From positions 1-11,072 of the forward strand of contig CAURMH010000047.1 in assembly GCA_963525745.1 (NCBI GenBank): 11,072 nucleotides of DNA, in the 5' to 3' direction. Positions 1 through 6,388 of this stretch are shown here, in pieces. Position 1 is the stretch's first letter. Each line of letters begins with the position of its first letter. This DNA comes from CAURMH01 sp963525745. GTDB lineage: Bacteria > Pseudomonadota > Gammaproteobacteria > Enterobacterales > Pasteurellaceae. The position numbers and the translations under genes are program-made. The notes under the pieces are model-generated. The model had not been told where the DNA came from. It did no database searches and saw only the letters and a list, made by a program, of their open reading frames with translations.

Positions 1-740
1 GCATCAATGGCTTTTTGTTTCAATTCTTCCGGGTTAATCAACTTCGCGGCTTCATCGTCAATTAAGGTTTTAAGAGCATCCTTAATTTTCATTTTACGTT
101 TTTTAGTTTTTTCACTGCCGAGATTTTGAAACATGGATTGCAACTGGCTAGTCATTTCTTCCATGCCTGGAGGCGCCATAATTTCCACCCCCATAGATAC
201 ACCGGCAGCAACATCAATTTCGATTTCTTTCTCGTCTAGCTGTCCTTCCCGTAATTTTTTGCGAAAAGCTTGGCGTGTGCTACTGTTGCTATCATGATTC
301 TCCACCTCGCCCCATTGATTTTTCGCCGGCGGCAGCAACGCATCTAAAATACGTTCCTCCGCAGCATCTTCCGCTTTAACGCGATTTTTAGCAATTTCTT
401 GTTGGCGAACCAATTTCATTGCACCATCGGTTAAATCTCGAATAATGGAATCCACTTCTTTACCCACATACCCTACTTCGGTAAATTTAGTGGCTTCCAC
501 TTTAATGAACGGTGCATTGGCTAATTTTGCCAAACGACGAGCAATTTCGGTTTTCCCCACGCCGGTCGGCCCAATCATAAGAATATTTTTCGGGGTCACT
601 TCATGGCGCATTGGCTCTTGCAACTGCATTCTGCGCCAACGGTTTCTCAGGGCAATCGCGACCGCTCTTTTAGCTTCGCTCTGCCCGATAATGTGTTGAT
701 TTAATTCAGAGACAATCTCGCGGGGAGTCATTTCAGACAT
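1..740 (-). CDS. hslU: HslU, ATPase/unfoldase subunit of the HslUV protease (5' part; the rest lies beyond the left edge)
   Basis: This AAA+ ATPase forms hexameric rings that unfold cytoplasmic proteins and feed them into the HslV peptidase. The 246 visible codons are the N-terminal part of a family protein of about 440 residues. The Walker A loop GPTGVGKT is at residues 57-64 and the substrate-gripping pore loop GYVG is at 90-93, as in E. coli HslU. From about residue 110 the more variable inserted I-domain follows, rich in charged residues. Walker B, the sensors and the C-terminal tail that docks into HslV are outside the window. The ATG at 740 has a clear ribosome site (AAGGAAA) about 7 bases upstream and the expected MSEMTPREIV start. 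It is the third gene of hslV-gdx-hslU, 18 bases after the exporter gene, so it is presumably made from the hslV heat-shock promoter. The reading frame is intact. Confidence 0.97.
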   Translation of the reverse strand, partial: MSEMTPREIVSELNQHIIGQSEAKRAVAIALRNRWRRMQLQEPMRHEVTPKNILMIGPTGVGKTEIARRLAKLANAPFIKVEATKFTEVGYVGKEVDSIIRDLTDGAMKLVRQQEIAKNRVKAEDAAEERILDALLPPAKNQWGEVENHDSNSSTRQAFRKKLREGQLDEKEIEIDVAAGVSMGVEIMAPPGMEEMTSQLQSMFQNLGSEKTKKRKMKIKDALKTLIDDEAAKLINPEELKQKAID

Positions 741-758
741 AATTTTTCCTTACTATAA

Positions 759-1076
759 CTAGGCTGCCATTTTTAAAACGACAACACCACTAACAATTAA
801 TAATGCACCCATGATCCGCCAAAAGGTGAACGGATCTTGATAGAACAGCACGCCAACAATAAAGGCTCCCGCCGCACCAATGCCTGTCCATACACCATAA
901 GCGGTCCCTATCGGGATAGTACGTTGCGCTAACCACAATAATACCCCGCTACCAAACATAAATATTACAGCAATCACAATACCGGAAATTCGCGTCTCCG
1001 GGTTATCTGCCATTTTCAACCCAATCGGCCAACCAATTTCCAGCAAACCGGCAAAAATCAAGCAAAGCCAAGCCAT
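759..1076 (-). CDS. SMR-family small exporter, Gdx/SugE-like (probable guanidinium or small cation/H+ antiporter)
   Basis: A 105-residue, four-helix inner-membrane protein of the small multidrug resistance family; such proteins work as dual-topology dimers exchanging protons for a cation. The proton/substrate glutamate is E13 in the first helix (LLEIGWPIGLK). W16, S43, Y60 and W63 (GTAYGVWTGIGA) fall where the Gdx/SugE guanidinium exporters have their binding-site residues, one position shifted in the middle. The GWP variant in helix 1 separates it from E. coli SugE, so the true substrate is uncertain. Its ATG overlaps the hslV stop (TAATG), with a GAGGAA ribosome site inside the hslV end, and hslU follows 18 bases later. 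It is therefore co-transcribed with the protease. I saw no room for a guanidine riboswitch. Family assignment is firm; substrate is inference. Confidence 0.9.
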   Translation of the reverse strand: MAWLCLIFAGLLEIGWPIGLKMADNPETRISGIVIAVIFMFGSGVLLWLAQRTIPIGTAYGVWTGIGAAGAFIVGVLFYQDPFTFWRIMGALLIVSGVVVLKMAA

Positions 1077-1600
1077 TAAGGTAATTCCTCAATAGTGAAA
1101 TTGGTGTTGGTGAATACGCAAATCTCACCGGCGATTTTCAACGATTTCTCCACAATTTCACGCGCCGATAAATCAGTATTTTCCACCAAAGCACGGGCGG
1201 CAGATAACGCGTAGTTGCCGCCGGAACCAATGGCAAGAATTTGATCTTCCTCCGGTTGTACTACATCGCCGATACCGGTGATAATCAAACTTTCTTTCTC
1301 GTCCGCCACGATTAGCATCGCTTCCAGCTTACGCAACGCGCGGTCGGTGCGCCAATCTTTCGCCAATTCCACCGCACTTTTCAGCAAATGCCCTTGGTGC
1401 ATTTCTAATTTACGTTCAAACAATTCAAATAAGGTGAAAGCATCCGCCGTACCGCCGGCAAATCCCGCCAACACTTTGCCGTTATACAAACGACGTACTT
1501 TGCGTGCGTTACCTTTCATCACCGTATTGCCTAAAGAAACCTGTCCATCACCGCCAACGACGACTTGTCCGTTGCGACGAACGCTTACAATTGTTGTCAT
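1076..1600 (-). CDS. hslV: HslV, peptidase subunit of the HslUV protease
   Basis: A proteasome-beta-like threonine peptidase that forms a double hexameric ring in the cytoplasm and degrades proteins unfolded by HslU. The protein has 174 residues (about 176 in E. coli). It begins MTTIVSVRRNG, so after Met removal Thr becomes the N-terminal nucleophile. The conserved blocks GDGQVSLGNTVMKGNARKV, LAGFAGGTADAFTLFE and AIGSGGNYALSAARAL are all present. The last few residues after IEEL are shorter than in E. coli. The ATG at 1600 has an AGAGTAGG ribosome site about 8-10 bases upstream. It is the first gene of the operon, led by a sigma-32-like promoter at 1637-1664, which fits its known heat-shock role. 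An uptake-signal core lies inside the gene at 1371-1379. Confidence 0.97.
   Translation of the reverse strand: MTTIVSVRRNGQVVVGGDGQVSLGNTVMKGNARKVRRLYNGKVLAGFAGGTADAFTLFELFERKLEMHQGHLLKSAVELAKDWRTDRALRKLEAMLIVADEKESLIITGIGDVVQPEEDQILAIGSGGNYALSAARALVENTDLSAREIVEKSLKIAGEICVFTNTNFTIEELP
1371..1379 (-). repeat. DNA uptake signal core (AAGTGCGGT)
   Basis: Exact core on the minus strand, inside hslV. Confidence 0.8.
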
Positions 1601-1636
1601 AATTAAACCTACTCTTTATGGAAAATATGTCACCGG

Positions 1637-1664
1637 ATATTGAGATGAAATTGTCAAATTCAAG
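1637..1664 (-). promoter_or_regulatory. Candidate sigma-32 (heat-shock) promoter of hslV-gdx-hslU
   Basis: Reading the minus strand, CTTGAAT (1664-1658) is followed after 13 bases by CTCAATAT (1644-1637). This resembles the sigma-32 consensus CTTGAAA / CCCCATNT with a normal spacer. It would start transcription near 1629, about 30 bases before the hslV ATG. A TTGACA overlaps it at 1657-1652, but no good -10 sits 16-18 bases on. hslVU is a heat-shock operon in E. coli, which supports the reading. Confidence 0.6.
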
Positions 1665-1670
1665 TTTAAC

Positions 1671-1700
1671 GAAAAGAAAAAACAATCGGAAAACCAACCG
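1671..1700 (-). terminator. Probable rho-independent terminator of the artPIQM operon
   Basis: On the minus strand, CGGTTGG (1700-1694) can pair with CCGATTG (1689-1683) around a TTTT loop. The 7-bp stem includes three G-U pairs and is followed directly by TTTTTTCTTTT. It lies about 65 bases after the artM stop and just before the hslV promoter, so it would separate the two operons. The wobble pairs make it only moderately strong. Confidence 0.45.
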
Positions 1701-1765
1701 CGCTTTAGATACTGTTGTTAATCACTCAAATGTAAAATGAATTATCAACGGCGCTCAACGTATGA

Positions 1766-2449
1766 TTAAACTTTTTTCGTATCGAAACGTTCAAAAGTCA
1801 ATACGTGGCGTTCCAATTTACGCAAAAGGAGCGTCGTGATTCCGGTAATGACAAGATAAATTCCTCCGGCGATGCCGTAGATAGTTAGGGCGTCGTATTC
1901 GGTGCCGTAAAGCTGCCGCGCATACCCCATAATATCCATAATGGTAATGGTGGACGCAAGCGCAGTTCCTTTAAATACCAAGATAATTTCATTACTGTAA
2001 GAAGGTAATGCGCGTTTTAATGCGTAGGGAATAAGGATTTTTAATGTTTGCAGACGGCTTAGCCCCAATGCGGCGCAACTTTCCCACTGCCCTTTGGGGA
2101 TGGCTTTGACAGCGCCGTAGAACAATTGAGTGGAATAAGCCGCACTGTTTAACGCCAACGCCAATACAGCACAAAACCACGCGTTTGAAAGTAACGGCCA
2201 AAGGATACTTTGCGTAATCCATTCAAATTGACCGGGTCCGGCGTAAATCAGAAAAAATTGAACAAGTAACGGCGTTCCCGTAAATAAAACTAAGTATAAA
2301 TTGGCCGCACTTTTTAGCCATGTTTTTTCCATGGCAAGTAAGATGGTTAGCAGTAAGGCGAGGAAAAATGCCATGCCCAATGCCGTGACGGTTAGCAATA
2401 AACTGGTCGGAATACCTTGTGCGATAACGCTAAAATACTCTTGAAACAT
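1766..2449 (-). CDS. artM: ArtM, arginine ABC transporter permease
   Basis: One of two inner-membrane permeases of the arginine importer. It has 227 residues and about five hydrophobic segments (first at roughly 15-40). Residues 123-150 form the cytoplasmic EAA loop (ESCAALGLSR..ILIPYALKRALP) that contacts the ArtP ATPase. The stretch KGQWES-AALGLSR is shared with ArtQ, marking the two as paralogues of the histidine/glutamate/arginine permease family. Its ATG overlaps the artQ stop (TAATG at 2451-2447), so translation is probably coupled. It is the last gene of artP-artI-artQ-artM, the same order as in E. coli and H. influenzae. The M/Q assignment rests on gene order and remembered similarity; a related polar amino-acid permease cannot be ruled out by motifs alone. 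Confidence 0.9.
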   Translation of the reverse strand: MFQEYFSVIAQGIPTSLLLTVTALGMAFFLALLLTILLAMEKTWLKSAANLYLVLFTGTPLLVQFFLIYAGPGQFEWITQSILWPLLSNAWFCAVLALALNSAAYSTQLFYGAVKAIPKGQWESCAALGLSRLQTLKILIPYALKRALPSYSNEIILVFKGTALASTITIMDIMGYARQLYGTEYDALTIYGIAGGIYLVITGITTLLLRKLERHVLTFERFDTKKV

Positions 2450-3120
2450 TACTTGACTCCTCGCTCAAAACGTGTGAACCGCCTATTCAAATGACGAATG
2501 CCGATTTGGCTAATGAGTGTAATCGCCAGATAAATCAGCGCGCTAATGCCGTACCATGTGAAAGGCTGATGGGTATTGGTATTGATCAAACCGGCCTGAC
2601 GCATTAAATCATCGACGCCAATCAATGATACCAAGGCGGTATCTTTGAGTAAAACAAGCCACTGATTGCTGAGACCGGGTAGGGCATGACGCCAGACTTG
2701 TGGGAGTATGATGCGCATGAAGGTGTATCGGCGACTGAGCCCCAAAGCTGCGCCGGACTCCCACTGACCTTTCGGAACGGCTTGGATTGCGCCACGCAGT
2801 GTTTGAGAGGCATAAGCCGCAAAAATAAGCGACAACGCAAAAACGCCGCAGCCGAATGCGCCGAATTCAATATATTCGCCGGTAAGGGCTTCGACGATTT
2901 CGGTCGAACCAAAATAAATCAATAGCACAACCAAAATTTCAGGTAAGCCGCGCAGTAAGGCGATCAGTACGGCGGAAGGTTTACTGATACAGCTGTATTT
3001 ATTGGCTTCCAAAGCGGCGAAAAGGAGGCTTAACAAGAGACCAAAAATTAGCGAGCAGAAAGCAAGCCCTAAGGTTGTTAGGGCTGCCGTAAAGATTAAA
3101 GAAAGATAATCCGAAAACAT
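2449..3120 (-). CDS. artQ: ArtQ, arginine ABC transporter permease
   Basis: The partner permease of ArtM, 223 residues, very hydrophobic, with a first membrane segment at about 5-38. The EAA loop is at about 121-150 (ESGAALGLSR..IILPQVWRHALPG). It starts only 4 bases after the artI stop. No strong ribosome site precedes the ATG at 3120 (only a distant GGATGA), so it may rely on ribosomes finishing artI. It overlaps artM by one base. Together with ArtM it forms the channel through which arginine delivered by ArtI crosses the inner membrane, powered by ArtP. Intact and of normal family length. Confidence 0.9.
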   Translation of the reverse strand: MFSDYLSLIFTAALTTLGLAFCSLIFGLLLSLLFAALEANKYSCISKPSAVLIALLRGLPEILVVLLIYFGSTEIVEALTGEYIEFGAFGCGVFALSLIFAAYASQTLRGAIQAVPKGQWESGAALGLSRRYTFMRIILPQVWRHALPGLSNQWLVLLKDTALVSLIGVDDLMRQAGLINTNTHQPFTWYGISALIYLAITLISQIGIRHLNRRFTRFERGVK

Positions 3121-3124
3121 AAGA

Positions 3125-3844
3125 TCATTTAGTCATCCATTTATCATAGATTTTTTGATATTCGCCATTGGCTTTAATTGTGGCCAGGCCTTTGTTTAAG
3201 CTGTCCGCAAGGGCTTGATTCGATTTGTTCAGCGCGATACCGAGACCGTTGCCGAAGTATCTTTTATCGGTGACTTTTTCGCCTACAAATTCAATAGACG
3301 GCTCTTTTTTAATCATATCCGCCAGGACGGCGGTATCACCGAAAATAATATCAATACGCCCGTTTTTTAAATCTAAGATAGCATCCTGTAAGCTGGCATA
3401 GGATTTCGGTTGATATTGTTTGGTTTCGTTAACGGTGTATTGCTGGAAAGTGGTTCCGTTTTGTACGCCAATATTTTTGGCGCCGGCTAAATCCGCTTTG
3501 CCTTTAATGGCGATATAGCTGGCGGAACTGTCATAGTAAGGATGACTAAACAGCACTTGTTTTGACCGCACTTCGGTAATATCCATGGCAGAAATGGCCG
3601 CATCGAAACGTTTGGCTTTCAAACTTGGAATTAACGCATCAAACGATTGGCTTTGAAAATGGCAAGTGGCTTGAATTTCTTGGCAAATGGCATTGGCAAT
3701 ATCAACATCAAAGCCGATAATTTCTCCTTTTTCATTCGTGAGTTCAAAAGGCGGGTAGCTCGGTTCCATCGCAAAGGTAATCTCTTGTGCGGCGGCGATG
3801 GTTGAGGTGCCAATAATGGCGGCGACTAATAACAATTTTTTCAT
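3125..3844 (-). CDS. artI: ArtI, periplasmic arginine-binding protein
   Basis: The substrate-binding protein of the arginine importer (extracellular solute-binding family 3), 239 residues. It starts MKKLLLVAAIIGTSTIAAAQ, a Sec signal peptide with an AxA-type cleavage site near residue 19. The mature part begins EITFAMEPSYPPFE, followed by GFDVDIANAICQE, FDAAISAMDIT and GRIDIIFGDTAV, the usual ligand-pocket blocks. An open frame continues upstream to 3982 but overlaps artP and hides the signal peptide. The ATG at 3844 is right: AAGGAG (3856-3851) stands 6 bases before it, inside the artP stop region. An uptake-signal core lies within the gene at 3565-3573. Specificity for arginine is inferred from the operon and overall similarity; I cannot separate ArtI from ArtJ-type proteins by eye. 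Confidence 0.92.
   Translation of the reverse strand: MKKLLLVAAIIGTSTIAAAQEITFAMEPSYPPFELTNEKGEIIGFDVDIANAICQEIQATCHFQSQSFDALIPSLKAKRFDAAISAMDITEVRSKQVLFSHPYYDSSASYIAIKGKADLAGAKNIGVQNGTTFQQYTVNETKQYQPKSYASLQDAILDLKNGRIDIIFGDTAVLADMIKKEPSIEFVGEKVTDKRYFGNGLGIALNKSNQALADSLNKGLATIKANGEYQKIYDKWMTK
3565..3573 (-). repeat. DNA uptake signal core (AAGTGCGGT)
   Basis: Exact core on the minus strand, inside artI, followed by CAAAACA. Confidence 0.8.
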
Positions 3845-3854
3845 TTGATGCTCC

Positions 3855-4592
3855 TTATTCTGAGTGTGATAAATATTGTTTAAATTGTGTCGTTTGTGGA
3901 TGAATAAAACAATCGGCAGAACCGCTTTCGACGATATGCCCCCGTTCCATATAAATGACTTTTGTGGCAACCTTTTGAGCAACGCTCACTTCATGCGTGA
4001 CGATAACCTGGATGATCCCGGTTTGTCTTAATTCATTAATAATTTCAACAACTTGAGCGGTAATTTCAGGATCAAGTGCGGCAGTGGGTTCATCAAACAA
4101 TAAAACTTGCGGTTTCATCATCAATGCGCGCGCGATGGCCACACGTTGTTGCTGCCCGCCGGATAAATGCAGGGGAAAGCGCCCGGCTTGTTCTTCCAAA
4201 CGTAAACGTTTGAGCAGTTCGGACGCTTCTGCATACGCCTTGTCTTTTTCCATTTTAAGCACTTTAAGCGGCGCTTCGATTAAGTTTTCGATAACCGTTA
4301 GATGCGGCCAAAGATTATACTGTTGAAAAACCATGCCGACTTCACGACGTAGTTGACGAATCGCTTTCGGATTTGCCGTCGCTTTCGATAAGTCGAATTG
4401 ATTATTGGCAATCATTAATTCGCCCGATGTCGGTACTTCCAATAAATTCAATGTGCGGATCAATGTACTTTTCCCCGCGCCGCTCGGCCCGAGCAACACA
4501 AGCGTATCGCCTTCTCGAGCGGATAAATTGATATTGAACAACGCCTGCGACGAGCCGTAGAAGAAATTGAGATTTTTTACATTAATTGTCAT
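3855..4592 (-). CDS. artP: ArtP, ATP-binding protein of the arginine ABC transporter
   Basis: The cytoplasmic ATPase that drives arginine import. It has 245 residues with the full ABC motif set: Walker A GPSGAGKST at 35-43, Q-loop glutamine at 90 (VFQQYNLWPH), signature LSGGQQQR at 143-150, Walker B VLLFDEPT at 163-170, D-loop ALDP and switch histidine H200 (VIVTHE). The length and the QQYNLWPHLTV block match the polar amino-acid transporter subfamily. It is the first gene of artPIQM, with artI 10 bases downstream. The ATG at 4592 follows a leader with no strong Shine-Dalgarno sequence (AAAGTAACG). The region upstream holds two ARG-box-like sites, so ArgR repression by arginine is likely. Confidence 0.95.
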   Translation of the reverse strand: MTINVKNLNFFYGSSQALFNINLSAREGDTLVLLGPSGAGKSTLIRTLNLLEVPTSGELMIANNQFDLSKATANPKAIRQLRREVGMVFQQYNLWPHLTVIENLIEAPLKVLKMEKDKAYAEASELLKRLRLEEQAGRFPLHLSGGQQQRVAIARALMMKPQVLLFDEPTAALDPEITAQVVEIINELRQTGIIQVIVTHEVSVAQKVATKVIYMERGHIVESGSADCFIHPQTTQFKQYLSHSE

Positions 4593-4614
4593 CGTTACTT
4601 TGCCGTATAATTAA

Positions 4615-4653
4615 GATGAAAAAATATTACTATTTATTGCATAATTATGCAAA
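4615..4653 (-). promoter_or_regulatory. Tandem ARG-box-like operators (ArgR) overlapping the artP promoter
   Basis: A perfect 16-bp palindrome TTGCATAATTATGCAA (4637-4652) forms the core of an 18-bp site at 4636-4653 and matches the ARG-box pattern of TGNAT half-sites around an AT-rich centre. A weaker site at 4615-4632 (GATGAAAAAATATTACTA) follows after exactly 3 bases, the normal spacing of paired ARG boxes. ArgR with arginine would bind here and repress arginine uptake. The assignment is by pattern only. Confidence 0.65.
4624..4652 (-). promoter_or_regulatory. Candidate sigma-70 promoter of artPIQM
   Basis: On the minus strand TTGCAT (4652-4647), a 17-base spacer and TAATAT (4629-4624) form a moderate promoter, predicted to start near 4617. 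It lies inside the ARG-box pair, which suits repression by ArgR. Each box matches the consensus only partly. Confidence 0.4.
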
Positions 4654-4660
4654 TTAATTT

Positions 4661-4687
4661 TAAAAAAAATCCCTCATGGGGATTTAA
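4661..4687 (-). terminator. Rho-independent terminator of gmhA
   Basis: On the minus strand AAATCCC (4685-4679) pairs with GGGATTT (4673-4667) around a five-base loop and runs into a stretch of eight T. It lies about 65 bases after the gmhA stop and directly before the art promoter, separating the two units. Confidence 0.75.
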
Positions 4688-4732
4688 AGTTATTGTTTTT
4701 CCGATAGTGACTAAAAAATATTGGATTTTTTG

Positions 4733-4741
4733 ACCGCACTT
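4733..4741 (-). repeat. DNA uptake signal core (AAGTGCGGT)
   Basis: Exact 9-bp Hin-type core on the minus strand, followed by the AT-rich tail typical of full uptake signals (CAAAAAATCC). It lies just after the gmhA stop. Confidence 0.85.
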
Positions 4742-4748
4742 GATTTCG

Positions 4749-5336
4749 TTAAGCGGTCGCTTTGGCCATTTCAAACTCCACTAACATCATTAAAATATGA
4801 ATGACTTTTATGTGAATTTCTTGAATACGATCGGCGTAACCAAAGTGCGGAACACGGATTTCGACATCCGCCAAACCGGCCATTTTTCCTCCATCTTTTC
4901 CGGTCATCGTAATGACTTTCATTCCTTTTGATCTCGCCGCTTCAATCGCGTTCAGTATATTTTTAGAATTACCGGAAGTCGATAAGCCGAACAGCACGTC
5001 GCCTTGACGTCCAACGGCTTCGACATAGCGGGAAAAAACATAGTCATAGCCAAAGTCGTTACTGACACAACTTAAATGACTGACATCCGAAATGGCGATC
5101 GCCGGATACCCCGGGCGATTTTCGCGATAACGCCCGGTTAATTCTTCAGCGAAATGCATAGCGTCACAATGGGAGCCGCCGTTACCGCAAGACAATACTT
5201 TGCCGCCTTGCTTAAAACTTTCGGCTAAAATAAATGCGGCTTTTTCAATTAATTTAAGGTTATTTTCATCATTAATAAATGTGTTCAAAACGTTCCGTGC
5301 TTCAGTAAGCTCCGTTTTAATTTGTTCTAAATACAT
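4749..5336 (-). CDS. gmhA: GmhA, sedoheptulose-7-phosphate isomerase
   Basis: Converts sedoheptulose 7-phosphate to D-glycero-D-manno-heptose 7-phosphate, the first step toward the heptose of the LPS inner core; cytoplasmic and zinc-dependent. It has 195 residues with a SIS fold. The zinc ligands known from E. coli fall at H61, E65, Q172 and H180. The phosphate/sugar loops CGNGGSHCDAMHFAEELTGR and STSGNSKN are present. An upstream in-frame ATG at 5366 exists, but the MYLEQIK start at 5336 matches the family and has AAGGAAA (5347-5341) at the right distance. The longer start would also translate across an uptake signal. It diverges from the ligase gene and is closed by its own terminator. Confidence 0.95.
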   Translation of the reverse strand: MYLEQIKTELTEARNVLNTFINDENNLKLIEKAAFILAESFKQGGKVLSCGNGGSHCDAMHFAEELTGRYRENRPGYPAIAISDVSHLSCVSNDFGYDYVFSRYVEAVGRQGDVLFGLSTSGNSKNILNAIEAARSKGMKVITMTGKDGGKMAGLADVEIRVPHFGYADRIQEIHIKVIHILMMLVEFEMAKATA

Positions 5337-5354
5337 ATTTTTTCCTTGTGTATA

Positions 5355-5363
5355 AAGTGCGGT
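5355..5363 (+). repeat. DNA uptake signal core (AAGTGCGGT)
   Basis: Exact core on the plus strand in the gmhA 5' leader, between the gmhA ATG and the divergent ligase promoter. Confidence 0.85.
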
Positions 5364-5421
5364 CACATTCTATGTAATTTACTTTTAATAATCCATCTCC
5401 TTTTATGACGAAGGGATTATT

Positions 5422-5443
5422 TTTTACGATATTGATCGCAAAA
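5422..5443 (+). promoter_or_regulatory. Candidate CRP-S (Sxy-dependent competence) site upstream of the DNA ligase gene
   Basis: The two 11-base halves are TTTTACGATAT and TGATCGCAAAA. They form TTTTxCGAT-N6-ATCGCAAAA, close to the H. influenzae CRP-S pattern TGCGA-N6-TCGCA with flanking T and A runs; only one core base (A for G at 5426) departs from it. CRP-S sites need both CRP-cAMP and Sxy. The H. influenzae orthologue of this ligase belongs, from memory, to the competence regulon. The centre is about 73 bases before the chosen ATG. Confidence 0.7.
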
Positions 5444-5494
5444 GAATATGTGCATTGTGTTTTTCATTTTAAAAAACATTAAGTTGATTAAAAA

Positions 5495-5499
5495 GAGGA
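5495..5499 (+). promoter_or_regulatory. Ribosome binding site that sets the ligase start
   Basis: GAGGA stands 6 bases before the ATG at 5506 but directly abuts the ATG at 5500. The second ATG is therefore the likely start. Confidence 0.7.
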
Positions 5500-5505
5500 A
5501 TGTTT

Positions 5506-6318
5506 ATGCGTTTATTATTCATTATTTGCCTTGTCATTTTTAATCGTTTTTGCTTTGCCGATGCACCTGATTTAATGTTATTACATAATTATAAGGAGGC
5601 GCAGGACACAACAGGTTGGGTGATGTCGGAAAAACTTGACGGCGTACGCGGTTATTGGGACGGTAAAAAATTATTTAGTCGAGGCGGTGAGCAACTCTCT
5701 CCGCCGAATTATTTTGTTAAAGATTTTCCGCCGTTTGCCATTGATGGCGAACTATTTAGCGAACGTAATCAATTTGAAACGATTTCATCAATCGTTAAGT
5801 CGTCAAAAGGCGGGAATTGGTATCGCCTTAAATTATACGTTTTTGATGTACCTGACGCGCCCGGAAATTTATTTGAACGATTAAATTATTTGAAGACATA
5901 TCTTGCCGCCCATCCGAGCGGTTATATTGAAATTATTGAACAAATTCCGATTGTGAATCATCAACATATACAAGATTTTCTTGCGCAGGTTAACGCTCAA
6001 AAAGGAGAAGGTATTGTGTTACGTAATCCTGATGCGCTTTATGAAAGAAAACGAAGTTCACAAATCTTAAAGTTAAAAACGGTTTATGATGAAGAGTGTA
6101 CGGTGATTGAGCACCATAAAGGTAAGGGACAATTTGAAAATGTTATGGGGGCGCTGACCTGTCAAAATCATCGAGGCACTTTCCGTATCGGCTCCGGATT
6201 TAACTTTACTGAACGTGAGAATCCGCCGCCGATAGGCTCGATAATCACTTATAAATATCGGGGATTAACTAACTCCGGCAAACCGAGATTTGCGACTTAT
6301 TGGCGTGAGAGAAAATAG
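5506..6318 (+). CDS. ligA: Small ATP-dependent DNA ligase with signal peptide (LigE / H. influenzae LigA type)
   Basis: Seals nicks in double-stranded DNA using ATP; the Haemophilus enzyme is the classic minimal ligase, and its type is thought to act in the periplasm on incoming DNA. Counting from the ATG at 5500, the motifs are: I EKLDGVR at 44-50 with nucleophile K45, III IDGELFSE at 81-88, IIIa YVFDVPD at 113-119, IV EGIVLRN at 170-176 and V ILKLKT at 189-194. An OB-fold domain fills the rest (about 195-272). The N-terminus MRLLFIICLVIFNRFCFA-DAP is a signal peptide, so the main copy should be exported. Start 5506 (270 residues) is chosen because the GAGGA site is 6 bases upstream. A CRP-S-like site lies upstream, suggesting competence control. 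It diverges from gmhA; no obvious plus-strand terminator follows. Confidence 0.93.
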   Translation: MRLLFIICLVIFNRFCFADAPDLMLLHNYKEAQDTTGWVMSEKLDGVRGYWDGKKLFSRGGEQLSPPNYFVKDFPPFAIDGELFSERNQFETISSIVKSSKGGNWYRLKLYVFDVPDAPGNLFERLNYLKTYLAAHPSGYIEIIEQIPIVNHQHIQDFLAQVNAQKGEGIVLRNPDALYERKRSSQILKLKTVYDEECTVIEHHKGKGQFENVMGALTCQNHRGTFRIGSGFNFTERENPPPIGSIITYKYRGLTNSGKPRFATYWRERK

Positions 6319-6348
6319 GATAAAAAAATCATGGTGTTATTTTGCGAA

Positions 6349-6388
6349 TAAAAAAGTATCCTGAAAACAGATTAAGATTTCAGGATAC
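6349..6388 (-). terminator. Strong rho-independent terminator of ptsH-ptsI-crr
   Basis: A perfect 11-bp stem, GTATCCTGAAA (6356-6366) with TTTCAGGATAC (6378-6388), around an 11-base loop. On the minus strand it is followed at once by six T (6355-6350). It lies 24 bases after the crr stop. On the plus strand there is no T run after it, so it would at best weakly stop ligase transcripts. Confidence 0.85.

Noticed and set aside
1076..1130. Guanidine riboswitch before the SMR gene
   Set aside because: The sequence upstream of the gene is hslV coding sequence with a one-base overlap, leaving no leader.
1741..1765. CGTTG repeats just after artM
   Set aside because: They are short direct repeats within 15 bases and do not form a hairpin.
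3845..3982. Upstream extension of the artI frame by 46 codons
   Set aside because: It overlaps the 3' end of artP and buries a clear signal peptide and ribosome site at 3844-3856.
5337..5366. Upstream extension of gmhA by 10 codons
   Set aside because: It translates an uptake signal, and the ribosome site fits the ATG at 5336.
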